From the NCBI GenBank assembly GCA_965277415.1, contig CBDICS010000072.1:96800-160799 (forward strand): a DNA stretch of 64,000 nucleotides, written 5' to 3'. Shown in pieces: positions 56,940-64,000 of the stretch. The stretch comes from JAHDHW01 sp965277415. Lineage in GTDB: Bacteria; Bacteroidota; Bacteroidia; Chitinophagales; Saprospiraceae. Below the pieces are notes generated by a model. The model had not been told where the DNA came from and made no database searches. It saw only the letters and a program-made list of their open reading frames with translations. How positions within the stretch are numbered: the stretch's first letter is position 1; the number at the start of each line of letters is the position of its first letter. A program made the translations under genes and the position numbers.

Positions 56940-58014
56940 ATGGTAGAACAATTCTGTAAATCAATATTACAAATAGAAACTCGAAATAGCAAAGCATTAG
57001 CGAATTTAGTGATGGGCTTATCAAGTCAACCCTTAGCGAGGTCAGTAGTAGAATTAAGTTTAAGTGGCTGCTATCATTATCAACACAGTAGTATCAATAA
57101 AGTGATAGATGGTTTAGACAAGAAATTAAAACATGAAAAGAGGAAGGGGTCTGATGGCAAAGTATTAGAGGAGGATATTTATTTAAGTCGATTAGAAGTC
57201 GAAAAAAAATTTAGGCATAAAGGTCGATCATTTTTCGAAACCCTTTGAGGATTTTTATTTATTGAATACCGATATAAGTTCTTTGTATCGTCCTCATTCT
57301 CCAAGTTTGCCTCAACGGAGGCACGTGTATAAGGCCAATAATCAAGTTAAGGGGAATCGGCCAGTAGAAATCGGTTATGAGCTTAGCACAATAGGCTTGT
57401 CTAGCCGTCAGCCTTTATATGGAATGAGTGAACCAGCGTGGAATCCTCCATTGAGTATGCGCCTGGTTCCCTATGGAGAGAATAAGAATAATTTTACGGC
57501 AAGACAAGTCAATGATTTAATAGACAACAAAGATTTACCATTTCATAAATCATTGACCGTAAATGCATTAGACAGTAGTTATTGTAGTCCTGAATATGTA
57601 GTAGGAACCTACTGTCAAAAGAATTTGCTAAATATAATTCGTAGTCCTTCGAATCGAAATGTATACAAACAGTTAAGTGAACAAGAAGTAAAACAAAGAA
57701 GGATTAATAATAAAGATAACAGAGGAGCGAATAGTGTTTATGGAGCAAAATATAAACTGAAAGAGGTAGAGGATTGGGATTTGTCTTGTGATCGGCAAAT
57801 TAGTTTTGGAGTAAAGTTAGCCAAAGTAAGCCCTTCACAGGTGCAGTTACAGATGACTCGTATTATTTTAGGATTTGAGCAAACGCCCTTTTTACCAAAA
57901 CTCCAAATAAATGGAAAAGGTAGACAACTAGGGCAGACCCAACTTAAAAGAGAGCAGTATCCTGTTTTAACAAAGAGCAAAAAAAGGAAAAGACAGAAAA
58001 AGAGGTATGTATAA
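56940..58014 (+). pseudogene. Transposase (DDE-like), frameshifted at T5 57230-57234
   Basis: From ATG 56940 the first part reads MVEQFCKSILQIETRNSKALANLVMGL up to KFRHKGRSF. Deleting one T from 57230-57234 continues as SKPFEDFYLLNTDISSLYRPHSPSLPQRRHVYKANNQVKGNRPVEIGYELSTIG and runs to a basic tail KSKKRKRQKKRYV. The LLNTDISSLYRPHSPSLPQRRHVYK region resembles the first catalytic-Asp segment of a DDE transposase group seen in cyanobacteria and Bacteroidota. I could not place its IS family. No clear terminal inverted repeats or target duplications were found within about 100 bases on each side, so only the coding part is annotated. It may be intact apart from the indel. Confidence 0.6.
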
Positions 58015-58097
58015 ATAAGAATTAAATATAATATAATAAATCCTAGACAGATCTATTGATTTCCTATAAATCCAATGTTGCCAAAGAACAACAATAA

Positions 58098-59069
58098 TTA
58101 CCAACCTAATACCCAGGCAAATATCAATGGTGCCACAATCGTAGCATCACTTTCAACAATAAATTTTGGAGTATCGACATGTAGTTTTCCCCATGTTATC
58201 TTTTCATTGGGTACAGCTCCTGAGTATGACCCATAGCTTGTAGTACTATCACTGATCTGACAAAAATACGACCACATCGGCGCATTAGTTACCTCTAGAT
58301 CTTGGTGCAACATCGGCACTACACATATGGGGAAATCACCTGCTATACCGCCCCCAATTTGAAAGAATCCGACTCCCTTATCTTCAGCATTGTCTTGGTA
58401 CCATTGGGCTAAGTATATCATGTATTCTATGCCGCTTTTCATTGTTGAAGGTTTCATCTTTCCTTCTATGCAATAGGAAGCAAAGAAATTACCACAAGTA
58501 CTATCTTCCCATCCCGGTACGATGATAGGAAGGTTCTTCTCAGCAGCAGCTAGTAACCAGCTGTGTTTTGGATCGATCTGATACTTATCTTCTAGCTCCC
58601 CACTAAGTAGTATCTTATAGAAATACTCATAAGGGAAGTACCGCTCTCCTTTATTATCGGCATCTTTCCAAACTTTATAGAGATGATCCTCTATGCGCCT
58701 CATGGCTTCCATCTCGGGGATGCAGGTATCCGTGACCCTGTTGTAGTGATTGTCAAGTAGCTCTTGCTCTTCTTTTGGAGATAGATCCCTATAGTTAGGT
58801 ATTCTTTTATAATGATCATGTGCAACTAAATTGAAGACATCTTCTTCAAGGTTGGCTCCAGTACAGGTGATGATATTTACTTTATCTTGTCTGATCATCT
58901 CTGCCAGAGATAAGCCGAGTTCAGCAGTACTCATTGCACCCGCAAGGGTAATCATCATCTTGTGCCCCTTCTTGACTTGATCTTCATAAGCTTTAGCAGC
59001 ATCTACAAGTGATGCAGCATTGAAATGGCGATAGTGATGCTCGATAAAATTTGATATTGGACCTTTCAT
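58098..59069 (-). CDS. Deoxyhypusine-synthase-like protein (probable polyamine-modifying enzyme)
   Basis: The 323-aa protein is homologous to deoxyhypusine synthase, an NAD-dependent enzyme that transfers the aminobutyl group of spermidine. Family features include MMITLAGAMSTAELGLSLAEMIRQ, ITCTGANLEEDVFNLVAHD, VPGWEDSTCGNFFA, GGGIAGDFPICVVPML and TSYGSYSGAVPNEKITWGKLH. The last contains the lysine (K295) equivalent to the catalytic lysine of the human enzyme. Bacteria lack eIF5A, so the acceptor must differ, for example putrescine, as in homospermidine synthase. The gene is the third of an operon with arginine decarboxylase and agmatinase, which supports a role in making a triamine such as homospermidine or spermidine. 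Confidence 0.85.
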   Translation of the reverse strand: MKGPISNFIEHHYRHFNAASLVDAAKAYEDQVKKGHKMMITLAGAMSTAELGLSLAEMIRQDKVNIITCTGANLEEDVFNLVAHDHYKRIPNYRDLSPKEEQELLDNHYNRVTDTCIPEMEAMRRIEDHLYKVWKDADNKGERYFPYEYFYKILLSGELEDKYQIDPKHSWLLAAAEKNLPIIVPGWEDSTCGNFFASYCIEGKMKPSTMKSGIEYMIYLAQWYQDNAEDKGVGFFQIGGGIAGDFPICVVPMLHQDLEVTNAPMWSYFCQISDSTTSYGSYSGAVPNEKITWGKLHVDTPKFIVESDATIVAPLIFAWVLGW

Positions 59070-59096
59070 TCTTTTTATATTAATTTTAAATGGTAC

Positions 59097-59939
59097 TTAA
59101 GAAAATTTATAAGACAGCATTTTATAATAAAGCTTTGCACTTAGAAATTGTGAAGCTTTATGACCTTCTATTGGTGCAAGCTCTACAATATCAAACCCAA
59201 CTACATTTCGTTCTGTGAATACTTTTCGCAAAAAATTAATCGCTGTGTACCAATCCAATCCTCCTGGTTCTGGAGTGCCGGTAGCAGGGAGGATTGCTGG
59301 ATCGAAAGCATCCAAGTCAAATGTAATATAGACATTGTCAGTAATGATATCCATCGCTTGATCTTGCCAATTGTTCTTATCCCGGATCTCATCTGCAAAG
59401 AACACTTTATCGTAATTCATGTGTTCTTTTTCTGAAATATCCATACTTCGAATGCCTACCTGCACTAGATTACAGTTTTTACTAGCATCATATACGGCAC
59501 AAGCATGATTATATGGAGTGCTATTATAAGTAGGTCTGAGGTCAGCATGAGCATCTATCTGTAAGACGGTTAGATGATCAAAGTGTTCGTAATGGGCTTT
59601 GATAAGGCCAATACTAATACTGTGCTCACCTCCAAAGAAAGTCAAGAATTTTCCTTCTTTCAATAACTCTTTGGTGTGCTCATAAGTGTATCGAAACATG
59701 GCTTCTGGATCATCGAAATGAGGCGCTTCAGGAAGAGTGTGGATTCCTTTTAAATAGACTTCTGTATCTGTCTCTATATCATATAGTTCCATATTTTCGG
59801 CGGCATCCATAAATGCTTCGAATCCTTTATCCGCACCTTTGCCCCAGGTACTGGTGCCGTCATATGGGATAGACTGGAGGTAGATGGCTGAATTTGCTTT
59901 TTTTGCGTATTTGGAATCTATGCCTGCAAATGTTTTCAT
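59097..59939 (-). CDS. speB: Agmatinase
   Basis: Agmatinase hydrolyses agmatine to putrescine and urea. The 280-aa length is normal for the ureohydrolase family. The binuclear manganese motifs are visible as FFGGEHSISIG, VLQIDAHADLRPTY, HACAVYDA and VYITFDLDAFDPAILPATGTPEPGG. The N-terminus MKTFAGIDSKYAKKANSAIYLQSIPYDGTSTWGKGADKG is of the Bacteroidota type. It lies between arginine decarboxylase (25 bases upstream) and the deoxyhypusine-synthase-like gene (27 bases downstream) in one operon. Confidence 0.94.
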   Translation of the reverse strand: MKTFAGIDSKYAKKANSAIYLQSIPYDGTSTWGKGADKGFEAFMDAAENMELYDIETDTEVYLKGIHTLPEAPHFDDPEAMFRYTYEHTKELLKEGKFLTFFGGEHSISIGLIKAHYEHFDHLTVLQIDAHADLRPTYNSTPYNHACAVYDASKNCNLVQVGIRSMDISEKEHMNYDKVFFADEIRDKNNWQDQAMDIITDNVYITFDLDAFDPAILPATGTPEPGGLDWYTAINFLRKVFTERNVVGFDIVELAPIEGHKASQFLSAKLYYKMLSYKFS

Positions 59940-59964
59940 TGATACTGATAGTTGTATTTATAGA

Positions 59965-61371
59965 TTAATAGCCCAAGATGCTTAGCATTTCATCCACCGT
60001 CTGTTCGTTGCGATAGACGGTGTCTACATAATTACCAAGCTTATCTCGATCGACTACGATCATCTTAGGAGATGGTATAAGGCAATGCTTAATGCCACCA
60101 TAGCCACTAATAGAATCTTGATATGCTCCGGTATGAAAAAAACCTACGTATAAGGGTTCTTTGTCATCTGGTGAATATTTAGGTAAAACCAGCTGCTGAT
60201 TCATGTCTTCACTATTATAATAGTCAGAGCGGTCACAGCTGATTCCACCTATATTGACTTTTCTATATTCATTATTCCATTTATTGATTGGAAGAAGGAT
60301 AAACTTCTCATTGATAGACCATGCATCTGGTATCGTATTTATAAGACTATTATCGACCATATACCACATTTCTGCATCATTTTGAGCCTTTTGCTCTAGT
60401 ACTGAGAATATCGTAGCGCCACTTTCTCCTACAGTATATTTGCCGAATTCTGTGAATACATCTGGTTCTTCGATATCAGCTTCTCCGCATGCGGATGCTA
60501 TATTTCCGACTAGTTTATTGATGATATATTCGTAATCGTATTCAAACCTAAGGTTGTTGCGAATTGGAAACCCTCCACCAAGATCAATAGCCTTCATTTC
60601 TGGGCAGATTTGTTTAAGGTCCACAAAGAGCTGCATAGCCTTCTGAAATTCTCCCCAGTAATACATATTATCCTTTATTCCAGAATCTATGAAGAAGTGC
60701 ATCATTTTCAGACTGATGCTTTCATCTCCTTTGATCGCTTCATTATAGAAGTCGAGGATCTCATTGGCACGGATTCCAAGTCTTGAGGTATGGTATGCCG
60801 TCTGAGGTTCTTCATCTATTGCCATACGAATGCCTATTTTAAGGGGCTCTTTAAGATCCTTTGCATAATTCTTTACTCTTTTTAGCTCTGATTTAGAATC
60901 TAATATCAAAATGGAATTGTAGAATCCATCCTTATTGAGTTGAGCTATTTTTTGAAGATAGTCTTCCGTCTTATACCCATTGTGAATGATGATAATGTTC
61001 TTATTGATCTCTCCTTCATCAAAGAGCTTATAGATTAAATCAATATCGAAAGAAGAGGAGGTCTCTAATTGAATACCTTCTCTTAGGGCAGTCTTTACTA
61101 CATGGGAGAAGTGACAACATTTAGTGCAATAGGCATAATAGTATTTGCCTTTATATTTATGTTTTTTGATTGCTTTCTGAAATAAGTTTCTGACTTTTCT
61201 TATTTGCTCACCAATTCTTGGTAGATACATTAATTTAAATGGAGTACCATATTTCTCTATCAAGTATATTAAGGATAGGCCATGGAATGTTAAATAGCCA
61301 TCTTTAAGGTCAAAACCTTCTTGTGGGAAATAATAACTTTGATCTATTAGATCGAAATAAGTATTTTTCAT
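59965..61371 (-). CDS. speA: Biosynthetic arginine decarboxylase (Bacteroidota type)
   Basis: This PLP enzyme decarboxylates arginine to agmatine, the first step of putrescine formation. The 468-aa protein is shorter than the E. coli SpeA (about 650 aa) and belongs to the shorter Bacteroidota group. Visible features are the PLP lysine in YYAYCTKCCHFSHVVKTALREGIQLETSSSFDIDLI, the substrate/PLP region MKAIDLGGGFPIRNNLRFEYDYEYIINKL, and the C-terminal GGISCDRSDYYNSEDMNQQLVLP with the catalytic cysteine region. It is the first gene of the speA-speB-DHS-like operon. No promoter of the canonical type was recognised in the 100 bases upstream. Confidence 0.92.
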   Translation of the reverse strand: MKNTYFDLIDQSYYFPQEGFDLKDGYLTFHGLSLIYLIEKYGTPFKLMYLPRIGEQIRKVRNLFQKAIKKHKYKGKYYYAYCTKCCHFSHVVKTALREGIQLETSSSFDIDLIYKLFDEGEINKNIIIIHNGYKTEDYLQKIAQLNKDGFYNSILILDSKSELKRVKNYAKDLKEPLKIGIRMAIDEEPQTAYHTSRLGIRANEILDFYNEAIKGDESISLKMMHFFIDSGIKDNMYYWGEFQKAMQLFVDLKQICPEMKAIDLGGGFPIRNNLRFEYDYEYIINKLVGNIASACGEADIEEPDVFTEFGKYTVGESGATIFSVLEQKAQNDAEMWYMVDNSLINTIPDAWSINEKFILLPINKWNNEYRKVNIGGISCDRSDYYNSEDMNQQLVLPKYSPDDKEPLYVGFFHTGAYQDSISGYGGIKHCLIPSPKMIVVDRDKLGNYVDTVYRNEQTVDEMLSILGY

Positions 61372-61884
61372 TTAAGCTTCGTCATCTTTATAAGTAATTG
61401 GCTAAAATAGGCAAAAAATAATTTTTCAAGATAAGCTAAAAAAAGCGTTCATTTCTCATAGTCATTCACTTATCATTTTTCGACTTATTTGGTGCTATTA
61501 CTTTAGGCTTTAACGTTGAGTTCAAGTTTTTATGATTCTTAAATGAAGAATCCTCCTGCTCGTTTGATTGAGAGGGGATACCTTTACCTATTGCAATATG
61601 CATACACACCTTATTTTAAAGGAAGTGTATGCTAAGTCTCCGATAGCTAAGGAGGTAGCAAAACTTGATCTACTGAAAAGAGATGTGAACAAAAAAAACA
61701 GTTGCAATTGCGTAACTTTTTGATGTGAGGGGGGCATTATATAGTTGTATTTTGCAATGTATTTTTATTTAATATGTGTATTGTTGCAATGTAAAATATA
61801 TTGACTATACTTGCCAGTTACATTAGGATTGATAATAATTTGTTGCAGCTCAGAAATGTCTACTTATGAAAAACATGGATCATT

Positions 61885-62045
61885 CCGAATTTTTAAAAAT
61901 CTATAAAACGTGATTTCTGACGCTGAAAGACACTGGTCTATTATGATAAAACACTGTTTTTATTAATGCCAAAGACACTAATCCTTATAATTAATCATAG
62001 AAATCAGCATTTTTCAGCGTCAAATAAAAATAAGGGATGACTCAT
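61885..62045. repeat. Interspersed repeat family 2, copy 2
   Basis: This shares with 9245-9355 ATCTATAAAACGTGATTTCT and TAATTAATCATA-AAATCAGC segments. Perfect inverted arms TGACGCTGAAA (61918-61928) and TTTCAGCGTCA (62012-62022) are intact here. About 45 extra bases between the shared parts (61933-61977) are absent from copy 1. There is no coding potential. Confidence 0.82.
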
Positions 62046-62069
62046 GTTAGTATGGTTTAGTTATTATTC

Positions 62070-62190
62070 GGTTCTAAATGAAATCGTTTGGTGGTGGTTT
62101 ACTAAACTAGCTGAGCTATTTTAGCTTGAGTAGTTTAGTAAACCTTTTCTTTCTTAATTTTTTTCGACCAAATGAAATCACCTAGCTCCT
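62070..62190. repeat. MITE-like palindromic repeat family 1, copy B
   Basis: This is the reverse complement of the 24768-24895 unit. Arms GGTTTACTAAACT (62096-62108) and AGTTTAGTAAACC (62132-62144) are perfect. The outer parts TTCTAAATGAAATCGTTTGG and TTTCGACCAAATGAAATC are also shared with copy A. Confidence 0.88.
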
Positions 62191-62261
62191 ATTATTCTCC
62201 AATATCTAAAAAACGAAAACTTGAAAACAATGCAATTTACTTATCGAAACACCAACTAACA

Positions 62262-64000
62262 TTAATCTTCAATTAGCGAATCATCAAACATATAACCTTT
62301 ATAACTCACCTTAAATAGAACACTATAAAAAGCAGGAATAAAAAATAGGGTAATGATTGTACCAAACAGCAAACCTATCATAATTGAAACGGCCATACCT
62401 TCCCACATTTCACCGCCAGTGAAATATAAAGAGGTATGAGTCCAAGTACCGTAGTAAATGTTGCCAGTAAAGTATTGGTCTAAAGCGCTGTAAACAAGCA
62501 GCTAATTACTGCGTCTTGTTCTGATCTTCCTAAGTCACGTTTTGCTCAACTTCCATCCTATCAATAAGTACAATCGCATTATTGATAACTAATTCCAGCT
62601 AAGGAAATAACTGCCTAAAAAGGGCATAAATCCAAAAGCTTCTCCAAAGACTAACAACCCAATCAGCAACGCCAATTACACCTAAAGGAATAGTACAGTA
62701 CGACCATGGTCATTTTCCTAAATGAATTGAACTGAATAATTAATAAGTAGTACAATAATAAAACCTGAAAGCTGGCAAATATCTTAATTACTGAGCCCAT
62801 GCTTTCAGCAGTTTGCTTTCAGCATCACCACCAAACTCATAACGTATAATCTTGAGGCCAGTTTTTAGCCTGTTCGTTCTTCAAGCCAAGGCGTAATTTC
62901 TTGCAGTAATTGCATGAAGCATTTCCATCTTAGCTCTCAATTCGACTTGTAACATTTATAGTTCGATCGTAAATCGAAACGCTTAATTTTTGCATATTGC
63001 CATTGTGGAACAATAGAAGCAACTTGCAACAAAGGCACACTTCTCACCTGTGGTTTGTGCGAATAAATATTTAAAGTTTCTAAAGACTGCTAAGGTTTGT
63101 TGTTGACTCACATCACTACGCATCACATATAGGGATTGATTTATCATCTTCACGATATTCTCCTGTTTGTAAAACCATCTAAAACAGTTTGTAATGAAGA
63201 TTGCAATATCCTGACTTGTTATTCCTGCTGCCTGTGCTCTATTTTGGTCAACCTCAATCAGGAACTTTTTGGACTCTTTGGTCCCCAATCATCCTTTAAC
63301 ATTTTTTGTTCCTGATATACCATTACAGCTTTAATTTTAACAGCTTCGGCAATACGCAGAAAGCTCATCAGGATTATTCACCAGCTTACTTTGATTTCAA
63401 TGGTGTATCTCGCTACCCGGGCCAGAGCCTAATAGCATCCAACCTTAATATCTGCATTAGGAAAATTACTGTAAATGCAAAATGCATCTAATTTGATTTA
63501 TAATACGGCATTGGTTTTCATTCAAAGCTAGACGATGTATTAACCAAAATATGAGCATAATTTGAATTTGCTTCGTCTTGGAGAATATCCTAAATCATAT
63601 GGATTCTGGACCTTCGCCAATATAGGATGACCAATCTGACTATGCCCTGCACTCTATTTCCATTAGAACTTTTAATGAATCTTTTGTCATAAACTGTTCA
63701 ATATCAGTTTTACAACTTCAGTAGTACGCTCAATTTTATTACCTTCAGGGTAGATTAATATCTACTGTAATCATATTTCGATCACTATCCGGAAAGAATA
63801 GAAATGTCACTTTCGTAAAACCAAATATTGCTAAAACAAACATGGCAAGGATTAATAACATCGTTTTCCCTTTATGTCTTAATGCAACTAAAATAAGGTC
63901 TTTATAATATCCTTTTAACCATTCTATTAATCGATCAATTACGCTTTTTTTAGCGTCTTTACGTTTCACTTTCATGAATAGATAAGACAGCAAAGTAATT
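62262..64000 (-). pseudogene. Remnant of an RND efflux permease, multiple frameshifts
   Basis: Translating the minus strand in all frames gives consecutive pieces of one AcrB/MdtB-like inner membrane pump. The 64000 end holds the central segment with a membrane helix (MLLILAMFVLAIFGFTKVTFLFFPDSDRN). Next come KFLIEVDQNRAQAAGITSQDIA and VMRSDVSQQQTLA from a porter domain, then fragments of the second transmembrane bundle (FFIPAFYSVLFKVSYKGYMFDDSLIED before the stop at 62262-62264). The frame changes many times over 1.7 kb, far more often than elsewhere in the window. The 5' half lies beyond the window. It is either a decaying pseudogene or a stretch with heavy sequence error at low coverage. 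Confidence 0.75.

Larger units (their letters stand above)
61372..62261. other. Gene-free stretch with two interspersed repeats
   Basis: Nearly 890 bases without a credible gene. It holds repeat family 2 (61885-62045) and repeat family 1 (62070-62190) next to one another. The remainder (61480-61880) is AT-rich and I see nothing definite in it. The concentration of repeats, and a transporter remnant just beyond, fits a region of relaxed constraint. Confidence 0.7.

Noticed and set aside
56850..58100. A complete insertion sequence with defined ends
   Set aside because: Only the transposase-like coding region is convincing. I compared the flanking 100 bases by eye and found no terminal inverted repeats or target duplication.

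Overview
The window is AT-rich DNA from a member of the Bacteroidota, most likely a marine Saprospiria- or Chitinophagia-like lineage. The evidence is several secreted proteins ending in type A or type B (CHU_C) type IX secretion sorting domains, promoter-like sites of the Bacteroidota form TTG-N20-TAnnTTTG, and a Bacteroidota-style polyamine operon (arginine decarboxylase, agmatinase, deoxyhypusine-synthase-like protein). Genus-level placement cannot be made from the sequence alone.

Layout. 0-5 kb: an NtrC-type response regulator, NADP isocitrate dehydrogenase (icd), a small lipoprotein and ruvB. 5-10.5 kb: a giant SBBP/PKD adhesin-like T9SS protein (frameshifted) and a Kazal-like T9SS protein. 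10.8-15.3 kb: a tripartite efflux set (HlyD-like adaptor, MacB-type permease without ATPase, TolC-like channel). 15.4-27.5 kb: DUF3467, a methyltransferase, a CotH-type T9SS protein, MltA transglycosylase, PspC and DUF4159 proteins, a duplicated pair of small T9SS proteins and RsmE. 27.8-29.8 kb: RseP protease, a translationally coupled J-domain protein and a tRNA-Leu(CAA).

29.8-50.2 kb is the unusual part. The tRNA-Leu loses the 3' half of its acceptor stem, and an 18-kb co-directional minus-strand operon follows. Read 5' to 3' it holds an unknown ~680-aa protein (frameshifted), a LanM-dehydratase-like kinase protein with no cyclase domain, a 1860-aa repetitive protein with a DUF6603-like C-terminal part, a 678-aa and a 1453-aa protein of unknown function, and a 586-aa protein with tail-fibre-like GIGT-NP repeats. 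A paralogue of the first gene lies at the far end in the opposite orientation, so the two paralogues bracket the operon. None of these proteins shows a signal peptide. I regard this as the candidate undescribed system.

50.2-58 kb: a cytochrome P460/cytochrome c protein lacking an export signal, a pirin with a Tat-like leader, a DEAD-box helicase, a DUF1853 protein, a bestrophin-like channel, two unknown small genes and a broken transposase. 58-61.4 kb: the polyamine operon. 61.4-62.2 kb: gene-free, holding two interspersed repeats. 62.3-64 kb: remains of an RND efflux permease with many frameshifts.

At least seven otherwise intact genes are broken by a single base change in a homopolymer run (near 8103, 29262, 49628, 51529, 51758, 57230, and probably 24191). 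This looks more like uncorrected indel error than biology and should be kept in mind for every 'pseudogene' here.
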